This document shows positions 53,627 through 61,422 of a DNA stretch of 64,000 bases, piece after piece. Location: positions 124,001 to 188,000 of the forward strand of contig NZ_CP093528.1 in the NCBI RefSeq assembly GCF_022682305.1, given 5' to 3'. Numbering within the stretch: position 1 is the stretch's first letter; every line of letters begins with the position of its first letter. The notes under the pieces were generated by a model, which made no database searches, was not told the origin of the DNA, and saw nothing but the letters and a program-made list of their open reading frames with translations. The stretch comes from Shinella zoogloeoides (lineage in GTDB: Bacteria; Pseudomonadota; Alphaproteobacteria; Rhizobiales; Rhizobiaceae). Both the position numbers and the translations under genes were made by a program.

Positions 53627-55234
53627 TCATGCGGTCGCGCCGGCTGTCTTTGTCTGATGGATTTCGATGAGGCTCGGGCCGCGGCGGTCCCCCGCCCGCT
53701 CCAGTACCGCCGGCAGGTCCCTGACATCCGCTAGGCGTTCGGAGGGCACGCCATAGGCGGTGCCGATGGCGATAAAATCGGGCGCGGAGGGTTTTACGCC
53801 TTCGGGCGTGATGCCGGCGTCGACCATGTAGTTCTCGATCTCCTGATAGCCGTCATTGTTCCAGACGAGGAAGATCACGCGGGCATCGGCATCCACCGCC
53901 GAGCCGATTTCCGACAGCGAGAACTGCAGGCCGCCGTCGCCGACGAGGCAGACGATGGGCGCATCGGGTTCGGCGAGTGCCGCACCGACGGCGGCGGGCG
54001 GGGCGAAGCCGAGCGCGCCGTAGCCCGTCGCGGCGTTGAACCAGCTGCGCGCGCGCGGCGCATCGCAATAATAGTTGCCTGCATAAACGGCCTGCGTCGA
54101 GTCGCCGACGATGATCGCCTTCGGCAGGGTGCGCCAGATCGCGTCGATGACGCCGACTTCCGCCTGCATCTTGGCCGTCAGCTCGGCCCATGCGCCCTTG
54201 CGCGCCGCCTCTGCGCGGGGCGCGCCGTTGCCGATCGGCTTGTGGCCTTCCAGGAAGCCGAGCATGCCGGCAGCGGCCGTCTTGGCGCTGGAGAAGATCG
54301 AAAGGCCCGTTTGCGGCGTGCGCGCGAGCTGCGCGGCATCGATATCCACGCGGATCAGCGTCTTGAGGCGCGGGAAGCCGCCGTCGACATTGATGTCGTA
54401 GTCGGTCGGGCCGAATTCCGTGCCGAAGGCGACGACGAGGTCGGCATCGGAAAGAAGCCGGCGCACCGCCTTGAGGCTGGGGCTGGCGGGCACGCGAAGC
54501 GGATGGCCGGCGAGCATGCCGCGGGCATTGACCGTCGTGACGACCGGCGCGCCGATACGCTCGGCCAGCTCGCGGATCTCCTCTTCCGCCGTCACCGCGC
54601 CGCCGCCGGCGAGGATGACGGGGCGGGAGGCGTTGGTGCAGAGGATGGCGGCGCGCTGCAGGGTTTCCGCATCGGCGCGCGGACGTGTCGCGACGGCGGC
54701 CGGGAAAATGCCCGTCTCGATGGGCGTCGCCATCACGTCCGTCGGAATTTCGATATGGACCGGGCCGGGGCGGCCCGAGAGCAGCACGGCGAAGGCGCGC
54801 TCGACGACGAGCGGCAGGTCGGCGGGGTTGAGAAGCGTATGCGAATAGAGCGCCAGCGTCTTCATCATGCCCTGCTGGTCGGGCAGCTCATGCAGCATGC
54901 CGCGGCCGTGGCCGAGCGAATCGCGCCGGTTGACGCCTGATATCACCAGCATCGGCACGGAATCCTGCCGCGCCTGCGCCATCGCCGTGATCGTGTTGGT
55001 GAGGCCCGGGCCGGTGATGACGAGTGCGACGCCAGGCTTGCCGGAAACGCGCGCATAGCCGTCGGCCATGAAGCCCGCGCCCTGTTCGTGGCGCGGGGTG
55101 ATGTGGCGGATCTTCGAGGCGGCAAGGCCCCGGTAAAGCTCGACCGTGTGCACGCCCGGAATGCCGAATACGACGTCGACGCCATTGGCCTCCAGCAGGT
55201 CGACGAGAACTTCCCCGACGGTCTTCGTGGTCAT
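53627..55234 (-). CDS. aruI: ThDP-dependent 5-guanidino-2-oxopentanoate (2-ketoarginine) decarboxylase
   Basis: 535-aa acetolactate-synthase-like enzyme. VVFGIPGVHTVELYRGL and the Glu in TPRHEQGAGFMADGYAR (about 50, activates ThDP) are in the N-terminal Pyr domain. The C-terminal PP domain has GDGGLQFSLSEIGSAVDA with metal ligands and NNDGYQEIENYM. The sequence pattern matches AruI of Pseudomonas, which decarboxylates 2-ketoarginine to 4-guanidinobutanal. The overlap with the AruH-like transaminase gene (four bases) strongly supports this role over a general acetolactate synthase. Confidence 0.78.
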   Translation of the reverse strand: MTTKTVGEVLVDLLEANGVDVVFGIPGVHTVELYRGLAASKIRHITPRHEQGAGFMADGYARVSGKPGVALVITGPGLTNTITAMAQARQDSVPMLVISGVNRRDSLGHGRGMLHELPDQQGMMKTLALYSHTLLNPADLPLVVERAFAVLLSGRPGPVHIEIPTDVMATPIETGIFPAAVATRPRADAETLQRAAILCTNASRPVILAGGGAVTAEEEIRELAERIGAPVVTTVNARGMLAGHPLRVPASPSLKAVRRLLSDADLVVAFGTEFGPTDYDINVDGGFPRLKTLIRVDIDAAQLARTPQTGLSIFSSAKTAAAGMLGFLEGHKPIGNGAPRAEAARKGAWAELTAKMQAEVGVIDAIWRTLPKAIIVGDSTQAVYAGNYYCDAPRARSWFNAATGYGALGFAPPAAVGAALAEPDAPIVCLVGDGGLQFSLSEIGSAVDADARVIFLVWNNDGYQEIENYMVDAGITPEGVKPSAPDFIAIGTAYGVPSERLADVRDLPAVLERAGDRRGPSLIEIHQTKTAGATA

Positions 55235-56421
55235 GCGCGGCGCTCCTTCGGCAGGGTGGAACGGGCGGCGAGCGCGGCGATGCGCCGGCAGGCCTCGTCG
55301 ATATGGGCATCGGGCACGGTGAGACTGAGGCGGATGAAGCCGGCCGCGCCTTCGCCGAAGGACGAACCCGGCATGACGGCGACGAGTTCCTCGTTCAGGA
55401 GCGCCCAGGCGAACTCCTCGCCGCTCATGCCGGTCTCCGAGACGTCGACGACGATGAACATGCCGGCTTCAGGCGGCAGCGGCACGAGGCCGGGCGCGCG
55501 GGAAAGGGCATCGGCAAAGCGCGCGGCGCGCGCCTTGTAGCTCTGGCGCATGGTGGCGGCGGTCGAGATCGGATTGTCGAGCGCATAGGCCGTCATGTCG
55601 GCGATGAAGGGCTGGACACCGAAGAGCATGGTTTCGGAGACCGACAGCAGCCGGGTGCAGAATTCCGCCGGGCCGATCGCCCAGCCGCTGCGGAAGCCCG
55701 GCGCGGCGTGGGATTTCGAGATGGAGGAGACGACGATGGTGCGCTCGGCAAGGTCCGGATTGTCGAAGGGCGAGGCGAAACCCGCGCCGAAGACGAGCTG
55801 TTCGTAGACCTCGTCGCAGACGATCCAGAGGTCGTGCTTGCGGCAGACGGCGCCGATCTCGGCGATCTCCTGTGCGGTCAGCACTGCGCCGGTGGGGTTG
55901 TGCGGCGTGTTGAGCAGCAGCACGCGGCATTCCGGTGTGATGGCGGCCTCGAGGTCCGCGGCCTTCATGTGGAAGCCGTTTTCCGGGCGCAGCGGCACGG
56001 CGACCTGTTCCGCGCCGGTCGCGCGGATGACGCCTTCATAGGTCGCATAGAGCGGATCGCCGACGAGCACAGCATCACCCGCCTCGACGAGGCCGAGCAT
56101 GACGGAGAAGAGCGCGGTCTGGGTGCCGGGGAAGCAGAGCACGTTTTCGGCGGTCACGTCGCTGCGGCGCTTCTGGTACTTGCGCACCAGCGCGGCGACG
56201 ACCGCGGGTTCGCCCCGGCCGTTGGAATAGCGGTAGCGGCCGGCATGCATGGCGCGGGTGGCCTCGGCCAGGAGCGCCGGGTCCGGCGGCACGTCCGGCT
56301 CGCCGATGGTCAGCTCGATGACGGGCTTGCCTTCCGCCTTCATGCGCCGCGCGGCGGCGTGGACGGCCCATTTTTCCGAGCCGAGATTCTGAAGCCGGTC
56401 TGTGATGGATGCGTAGCGCAT
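55231..56421 (-). CDS. aruH: PLP-dependent aminotransferase, AruH-like (arginine:pyruvate transaminase)
   Basis: 396-aa class I/II fold. TIGEPDVPPDPAL near the start, NTPHNPTGAVLT (about 168-180), DEVYEQLVFG, and the PLP Lys in VSSISKSHAAPGFRSGW (about 234). AruH converts arginine to 2-ketoarginine using pyruvate. The neighbouring AruI-like decarboxylase would take the next step. It lies 24 bases after the TetR gene, in one operon. Exact substrate is inferred from context. Confidence 0.75.
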   Translation of the reverse strand: MRYASITDRLQNLGSEKWAVHAAARRMKAEGKPVIELTIGEPDVPPDPALLAEATRAMHAGRYRYSNGRGEPAVVAALVRKYQKRRSDVTAENVLCFPGTQTALFSVMLGLVEAGDAVLVGDPLYATYEGVIRATGAEQVAVPLRPENGFHMKAADLEAAITPECRVLLLNTPHNPTGAVLTAQEIAEIGAVCRKHDLWIVCDEVYEQLVFGAGFASPFDNPDLAERTIVVSSISKSHAAPGFRSGWAIGPAEFCTRLLSVSETMLFGVQPFIADMTAYALDNPISTAATMRQSYKARAARFADALSRAPGLVPLPPEAGMFIVVDVSETGMSGEEFAWALLNEELVAVMPGSSFGEGAAGFIRLSLTVPDAHIDEACRRIAALAARSTLPKERRA

Positions 56422-56445
56422 GCCGTCCTCCGTATGAAATGTCGT

Positions 56446-57069
56446 CTAGTCCCTGGCGGGTTTCAGGGGCAGTCCGAGGAGCGTTTCGATTGTGGTGAGC
56501 GCGATCTCGACGAGTTCGCTGTCGCCGAAGAGTTCGCCGGCAAGGCAGCCTTCCAGCCACAGGCCGTCGAGCAGGCCGTTGATGGCGATGGCGAGCCGGC
56601 GGCAGCGCTCCGGCGAGGCGTCCGCGCCACGCTCGGTGAGGAAATCCGCGAGCAGCGCTTCCAGCGCATTGCGGAAGCTGAGATAGCCTTCGCGGTGGAT
56701 GGCGGCGAGTTCGGGATCGACGCTGACACGGCTGATGAACGAGGCCCAGAGCGAGAGGCTGCGGCTGTTGGCGACCGGCTCCGTCAGGTTGATGACGATG
56801 AAGTCGCGCAGCCGCGTCTGCGGATCGCCCGTCACCCGCTCGGCCTTTTCGGTGAGCCTTGCGATGACGATGCGGTAGGCCTCCTGAAGGATATGCTCCT
56901 TCGACTGGAAATAATGCCGGATGAGGCCCGCCGTGACGCCCGCCTTGATGGCGATCTGCCGGACCGTCGCGCCTTCGAGGCCATATTCCGCGATGCAGTC
57001 GAGCGTCGCCTCGATCAGATCGTGGCGGCGTTCGGCTTCGGGAGCGCGATGGAAGGTCCGGCGGGCCAT
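56446..57069 (-). CDS. TetR-family regulator (BetI-like)
   Basis: 207 aa. N-terminal HTH about 14-60 (DLIEATLDCIAEYGLEGATVRQIAIKAGVTAGLIRHYFQSKEHIL in parts), ligand domain with BetI-like pattern (SLWASFISRVSVDPELAAIHREGYLSFRNALEALL in parts). It likely controls the arginine catabolic operon and itself from the 15-bp inverted repeat directly upstream (57091-57131). Ligand is probably arginine or a guanidino intermediate; this is inference. Confidence 0.85.
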   Translation of the reverse strand: MARRTFHRAPEAERRHDLIEATLDCIAEYGLEGATVRQIAIKAGVTAGLIRHYFQSKEHILQEAYRIVIARLTEKAERVTGDPQTRLRDFIVINLTEPVANSRSLSLWASFISRVSVDPELAAIHREGYLSFRNALEALLADFLTERGADASPERCRRLAIAINGLLDGLWLEGCLAGELFGDSELVEIALTTIETLLGLPLKPARD

Positions 57070-57090
57070 GGTGCCTCTTCTAGGTTTTAC

Positions 57091-57131
57091 GCAATTCCAG
57101 CAAAACCGTTATACGCTTTTGCTGGAATTGC
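57091..57131 (-). promoter_or_regulatory. perfect 15-bp inverted repeat around the TetR promoter
   Basis: GCAATTCCAGCAAAA (57091-57105), 11 bases, TTTTGCTGGAATTGC (57117-57131). On the minus strand the centre holds GCGTATAAC, a -10-like site, about 40 bases before the TetR start at 57069. The repeat begins two bases after the hydrolase stop. It looks like an operator that covers the promoter; as RNA it could also fold into a hairpin. Confidence 0.7.
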
Positions 57132-57133
57132 TC

Positions 57134-58012
57134 TTATGCAGCGCGGCGCAGCACCGGCCGCGTCAGGCAGGTCGGGCCGCCTTCGCAGGCGATGCAGAGC
57201 GCGTCGGCCTCGAAGGTCTCCACCTTGCAGCCGGCCGCTTCCATGGCCGCCTTGGTCGCCGGGAAGCCCTCGACCATGATGACCTCGTGGGGGCGGGTCG
57301 GCAGCACGTTCAGCGACAGGCCGTTGCTGGCGTGGAACTCGTCGGCGGGAGCCTCGATGAGGCGAATACCGCGCTTCTTCAGCATCTGGTAGAAGGCGGC
57401 CGGCAGGAGCGGCGCGAAGACGAGCGCGAGGTCGTCGGCAAGCGGGCTCATCACGCTCATCAGGTGCAGGCAGGCTTCCTCGCCATGCCAGAGCGGCAGG
57501 TCATAGGCGAGAACCGTGACGCCGTGCGGCGCGAGGATCTGTGTGATCTGATCGATGCCTTCCTGATTGGTGCGCACGCCGCGGCCGATGACCAGCGTCT
57601 TCGCGTCGAGCCAGATGCAGTCGCCGCCCTCGACGGTGCCTTCGCCCGTGATGCGGCCGAGGATCGGGATCTGCCGTTCGGCATAGGCCTTCTCGTGCAG
57701 CGCCGTCTCGGCGACGCGCAGCGGCTTGCCCATGCGCAGCAGGATCGCGCCATGATCCGACATCAGCGACGGGTCGTGGGTGAACATGGCGTCGGCAAGC
57801 CCGTCGCCGTCATCCTCCAGCCAGATGATCTCGGTGCCGGATTTTTCGACCAGCTCGGCGAAGGCCTTGTACTGGTGGACCGCGCGGGCGCCGTCGAAGG
57901 TCGGGCCGTAATGCCACTTGGCCGGATCGGCCGCCGCAAGGCTGCTGCCTGGGCGGCGCATCAGGACGCGCTTCAGGGGGGCCGACATTTCCTGCGAACC
58001 GTAGGCGGTCAT
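57134..58012 (-). CDS. DDAH/arginine-deiminase-type amidinohydrolase
   Basis: 292-aa guanidine-group-modifying enzyme of the dimethylarginine dimethylaminohydrolase family. The nucleophile Cys is near the C-terminus in CEGGPTCLTRPV (about 284), the His in ACLHLMSVMSPL (about 183) and acidic residues in GTVEGGDCIWLD (about 132). It hydrolyses methylarginine or arginine to citrulline plus an amine. Genes for arginine transaminase and a basic amino acid type transporter beside it fit a guanidino substrate. Ribosome site GAGGAG; a sigma70-type promoter with TATAAT lies upstream. Confidence 0.8.
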   Translation of the reverse strand: MTAYGSQEMSAPLKRVLMRRPGSSLAAADPAKWHYGPTFDGARAVHQYKAFAELVEKSGTEIIWLEDDGDGLADAMFTHDPSLMSDHGAILLRMGKPLRVAETALHEKAYAERQIPILGRITGEGTVEGGDCIWLDAKTLVIGRGVRTNQEGIDQITQILAPHGVTVLAYDLPLWHGEEACLHLMSVMSPLADDLALVFAPLLPAAFYQMLKKRGIRLIEAPADEFHASNGLSLNVLPTRPHEVIMVEGFPATKAAMEAAGCKVETFEADALCIACEGGPTCLTRPVLRRAA

Positions 58013-58072
58013 TCAGTGCTCCTCATGAAATTGGATCGTGGTGGGCGCTGCCGGAAAAGTCAGCGATGCAGC

Positions 58073-58100
58073 TATTATACGCTTGAACAATTTCTTAACA
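58073..58100 (-). promoter_or_regulatory. sigma70-type promoter for the hydrolase-TetR-aruHI operon
   Basis: Minus strand: -35 TTGTTA (58100-58095), 16-base spacer, -10 TATAAT (58078-58073). It lies about 60 bases before the start at 58012. The ten bases AAGCGTATAA also occur in the loop of the palindrome at 57091-57131. Confidence 0.65.
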
Positions 58101-58223
58101 AGTGCCACGATGGTTTCAACAAGAGGAAACGACGGGCCGAAGATGCCCGCGGGAACGCTGGAAAACAGGGGAATTTGGCATGAGTCATGCATCGATTTTC
58201 CGTGCGCTGGAGACCTCTCCACG

Positions 58224-58997
58224 ATGACGGAACGTGCCGAGGCAATCGCGGTCACGGACCTGCACAAGCGCTTCGGGCCGCTGGAGGTTCTCAAGGGCGT
58301 ATCGCTCACCGCGCATGAGGGCGACGTCATCGCCATCATCGGCGGTTCCGGCTCCGGCAAGTCCACCTTCCTTCGCTGTATCAACATGCTGGAGCTTCCG
58401 AGCGCCGGCACGGTGACGATTCACGGCGAGACCATCGCCATGAAGAAGGACGGCCATGGCGGCATTATGCCTTCCGACCGCAGGCAGGTTCAGCGCATCC
58501 GCTCCCGCCTCGGCATGGTGTTCCAGAGCTTTAATCTCTGGCAGCACATGACCATCCTGGAAAACGTCATCGAGGCGCCCGTCCATGTGCTGGGCGTGAA
58601 GAAGGACGAGGCCGTCGACCGGGCCGAGGCGCTTCTGCGCCGCGTCGGGCTTTATGAAAAGCGCGATGCCTATCCGGCCTTCCTTTCCGGCGGCCAGCAG
58701 CAGCGCGCGGCCATTGCCCGGGCGCTCGCCATCCAGCCGCATGTCATGCTCTTCGACGAACCCACCTCCGCGCTCGACCCGGAACTGGTAGGCGAGGTGC
58801 TTTCCGTCATCGGCGACCTCGCCAAGGAGAAGCGCACGATGATCCTTGTCACCCACGAGATGAAGTTCGCGCGCAACGTGGCTAGCCATGTCGTGTTCCT
58901 GGCCGGAGGCGTCATCGAGGAACAGGGCCCGCCCGACGAGATATTCGGCGCGCCGAAATCGGAACGCCTCAAGAAATTCATCAGCTCCATCCACTGA
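58224..58997 (+). CDS. amino acid ABC transporter ATP-binding protein
   Basis: 257 aa, polar amino acid (HisP/GlnQ) type. Walker A IIGGSGSGKSTFLRC (about 38-50), Q-loop VFQSFNLWQHM, signature LSGGQQQRAAIARALA (about 160), Walker B VMLFDEPTSALDP and H-loop VTHEMKFA. The PTSALDPELVGEVL and KKDGHGG insertion suit basic amino acid or opine transporters. The ATG at 58224 begins the conserved part; longer frames upstream show no protein-like sequence. First gene of a five-gene set. Confidence 0.95.
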   Translation: MTERAEAIAVTDLHKRFGPLEVLKGVSLTAHEGDVIAIIGGSGSGKSTFLRCINMLELPSAGTVTIHGETIAMKKDGHGGIMPSDRRQVQRIRSRLGMVFQSFNLWQHMTILENVIEAPVHVLGVKKDEAVDRAEALLRRVGLYEKRDAYPAFLSGGQQQRAAIARALAIQPHVMLFDEPTSALDPELVGEVLSVIGDLAKEKRTMILVTHEMKFARNVASHVVFLAGGVIEEQGPPDEIFGAPKSERLKKFISSIH

Positions 58998-59025
58998 AAA
59001 TCATAAGACCAACAGAGGGAAGACC

Positions 59026-59808
59026 ATGAAGAGTGCCTTGAAGACCATCGCCCTTGCCGCCGCCATCGGCCTTGCGGCCATTTCCGGCGCGGCCGCCCAG
59101 CAGGTCCGCGTCGGCTTCGCCGCCGAGCCCTATCCGCCCTTCACCTCGCCGGATGCCTCTGGCAACTGGGAAGGCTGGGAAGTGGACTTCATGAAGGCGA
59201 TCTGCGCCGAAGCCAAGCTCGACTGCGTCGTGACGCCCGTCGCCTGGGACGGTATCATCCCGGCGCTGACCACCAGCAAGATCGACATGATCATCGGCTC
59301 CATGTCGATCACGCCGGAGCGCCAGCAGACCATCGACTTCTCGGATAAGTACTACAACTCGCTGCCGGGCATCATCGGTCCGAAGGACCAGAAGTTCGAG
59401 CCGACGCCCGAAGGTCTTGCCGGCAAGACGCTCGGCGTGCAGGTGGCGACCATCCACCAGGTCTATGCCAACAAGTATTTCGCCCCGGCGGGCGTGACGG
59501 TCAAGGAATACCAGACGCAGGACGAGGCCAACAACGACCTCGCCGCCGGCCGCATCGATGCGGTGCAGGCCGACTCCGTCGCCATGCTGGAGTTCCTCAA
59601 GAGCGAGCAGGGCAGCGCCTGCTGCGACATGAAGGGCATGGTCAAGGATGACACGGAAGTCCTCGGCCTCGGCGTCGGCGTCGGCCTGCGCAAGGGCGAG
59701 ACCGAGTTGAAGGATAAGATCAATGCCGCGATCAAGGCGATCCGCGAGAACGGCAAGTACGAAGAGTTCTCGAAGAAGTACTTCGACTTCGACATCTACG
59801 GCGGCTGA
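59026..59808 (+). CDS. basic/polar amino acid ABC transporter substrate-binding protein
   Basis: 260 aa with a signal peptide (LAAAIGLAAISGAAA-Q). VRVGFAAEPYPPFTSPDASGNWEGWEVDFMKAICAEAKLDC (in parts) and MIIGSMSITPERQQTIDFSDKYYN are SBP_bac_3 hallmarks of the arginine/ornithine/opine group. Two Cys (ICAEAKLDC) probably form the small disulfide of lysine-arginine-ornithine binding proteins. A hairpin (59826-59847) after the gene fits higher expression than the permeases. Ligand is inferred from context as arginine or a derivative. Confidence 0.9.
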   Translation: MKSALKTIALAAAIGLAAISGAAAQQVRVGFAAEPYPPFTSPDASGNWEGWEVDFMKAICAEAKLDCVVTPVAWDGIIPALTTSKIDMIIGSMSITPERQQTIDFSDKYYNSLPGIIGPKDQKFEPTPEGLAGKTLGVQVATIHQVYANKYFAPAGVTVKEYQTQDEANNDLAAGRIDAVQADSVAMLEFLKSEQGSACCDMKGMVKDDTEVLGLGVGVGLRKGETELKDKINAAIKAIRENGKYEEFSKKYFDFDIYGG

Positions 59809-59825
59809 TCGCCTCGCTCTCTGAC

Positions 59826-59847
59826 GCCGGCGGCGCCTGCCGCCGGC
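59826..59847 (+). other. intercistronic hairpin between binding protein and permease
   Basis: GCCGGCGGC-GCCT-GCCGCCGGC, a perfect 9-bp stem just after the binding protein stop, followed by CTTT. It is placed like the hairpin at 13176-13199 and is probably for message stability or partial termination. Confidence 0.6.
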
Positions 59848-59875
59848 CTTTCTCCTGAAACGGACACGAGACCCC

Positions 59876-60604
59876 ATGGCCGATGCCGGATCGCTGATCA
59901 ACTGGAGCCTGCTTGCCCTTGAACCGCCCGGCTGGGGCGGGGTTCTCCTGGCGGGATTGTGGAATTCCATCCAGATCGCCATCGGCGGCTACGGGCTTGG
60001 CCTCATCCTCGGCACCGGCGGGGCGATGGGCAAGCTCTATGGTGGCCCGGTTACGAAGGACCTGCTGGAAGTCTACACGACGCTCGTGCGTGCGGTGCCC
60101 GAGCTCGTTCTGATCCTCATTCTCTATTATGCCGGCACGGACGTGCTGAACCAGATTTCCGCCGCCCTCGGCTGGGGCGCGGTCGATATCAGCGGGCTTG
60201 CGGCGGGCATCTTCGTCATCGGCGTTGTGCAGGGCGCCTATTCGACGGAGGTGTTGCGCGGGGCGATCAAGGCGGTGCCGGCGGGCGAGATCGAGGCGGC
60301 GCGGGCCTATGGCATGTCGCCGGTGCAGATCATGCGCCGAGTCACCCTGCCGGCCATGCTGCCGCATGCCATTCCCGGCCTTTCTAACCTCTGGCTGATC
60401 GCCACCAAGGATACGGCGCTGCTGGCCGTCGTCGGCTTCAGCGAGCTGACGCTGGTCACGCGCCAGGCGGCGGGCAGCACCAAGGCCTATCTTCTCTTCT
60501 TCTGCGCGGCGGGTGCGCTCTACCTAATGATCACGCTGGTTTCCAACGTGCTGATCGGCTTCATAGAGCGCCACTACCGGCGCGGCATGGTGAGGCCGGC
60601 CTGA
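59876..60604 (+). CDS. ABC transporter permease (HisQ type)
   Basis: 242-aa inner membrane protein with about five helices. The EAA loop at about 138-158 (VPAGEIEAARAYGMSPVQIM) binds the ATPase. LVRAVPELVLILILYYAG and FSELTLVTRQAAGSTKAY are typical of the HisQ subunit. Its stop overlaps the next ATG (TGATG), so both permeases are made at equal level. Confidence 0.93.
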   Translation: MADAGSLINWSLLALEPPGWGGVLLAGLWNSIQIAIGGYGLGLILGTGGAMGKLYGGPVTKDLLEVYTTLVRAVPELVLILILYYAGTDVLNQISAALGWGAVDISGLAAGIFVIGVVQGAYSTEVLRGAIKAVPAGEIEAARAYGMSPVQIMRRVTLPAMLPHAIPGLSNLWLIATKDTALLAVVGFSELTLVTRQAAGSTKAYLLFFCAAGALYLMITLVSNVLIGFIERHYRRGMVRPA

Positions 60605-61422
60605 TGAGCGAGCAAACCGTCTCCGCCATGGCGCTCACCGAGCTGCCCTCGAAGCAGAGCTTCTTCAAGCCGCACCGCATCGTGCTGATGGCGATCGCCG
60701 CCATCCTCGTCTTCTGCGTCGTCTGGTTCATGCGCTGGGACTGGGTGCCGAAATATTCCGGGCGTCTCGCCCACGGTGTCGGGGTGACGCTGCTGATGCT
60801 GTTCAGCACGGCCTTTCTCGGTTTTCTGCTCGCCGTGCCCATCGGCCTCGTGCAGGTGACGGGGCCTTGGCCGCTGAAGGCGCTGGCGAAAGGGTTCTGC
60901 ACCGTCATCCGTGGCACGCCGCTGCTCCTGCAGTTGTGGCTGCTCTATTACGGCCTCGGCTCACTGTTCCCGCAGTTCCCCAGCATCCGCAGCTCGTTCC
61001 TGTGGCCCTATCTGCGCGAGGCCTGGCCCTATGGTGTCGCGGCGCTGACGCTATCCTTTGCCGCCTATGAGGGCGAGGTGATGCGCGGGGCCTTTGCCGG
61101 CGTGCCGCGCGGAGAGCTGGAAGCCGCCCGCGCCTATGGCATGAGCCCGTTCACCGCCTTCCGCCGCATCTGGTTGCCGCGCGCCGTGCATCGCGCCCTG
61201 CCGACGCTGAACGGCGAGACGGTCCTGCAGCTGAAGTCGACGCCGCTCGTCGCGACGATCACCGTCATCGACGTCTATGCCGTCATCTCCAAGGTGCGGC
61301 AGGAAACCTACATTACTTACGAGCCGCTGCTGCTGCTGGCGCTCATCTACCTTTGCCTGACCGCCATCCTGGTGGTCGCCTTCCGCTATTTCGAAAGCAA
61401 GATTCCGACACGTGGTGCTTGA
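60604..61422 (+). CDS. ABC transporter permease (HisM type)
   Basis: 272-aa second permease subunit with five to six helices. VIRGTPLLLQLWLLYYGLG is the family signature and the EAA loop is VPRGELEAARAYGMSPFTAF (about 165-184). It pairs with the 59876 protein. It ends with TGA directly before the ATG of the M20 gene. Confidence 0.93.
   Translation: MSEQTVSAMALTELPSKQSFFKPHRIVLMAIAAILVFCVVWFMRWDWVPKYSGRLAHGVGVTLLMLFSTAFLGFLLAVPIGLVQVTGPWPLKALAKGFCTVIRGTPLLLQLWLLYYGLGSLFPQFPSIRSSFLWPYLREAWPYGVAALTLSFAAYEGEVMRGAFAGVPRGELEAARAYGMSPFTAFRRIWLPRAVHRALPTLNGETVLQLKSTPLVATITVIDVYAVISKVRQETYITYEPLLLLALIYLCLTAILVVAFRYFESKIPTRGA

Noticed and set aside
53627..55234. Acetolactate synthase large subunit (IlvB)
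   Set aside because: No small subunit gene nearby, and the GIPGVHTVELYRGL and LHELPDQQG segments plus the neighbouring transaminase fit AruI better.
58038..58223. Longer form of the ABC ATPase starting near 58038
   Set aside because: The extra 60 residues have no similarity to ATPases and overlap the divergent promoter of the hydrolase gene.
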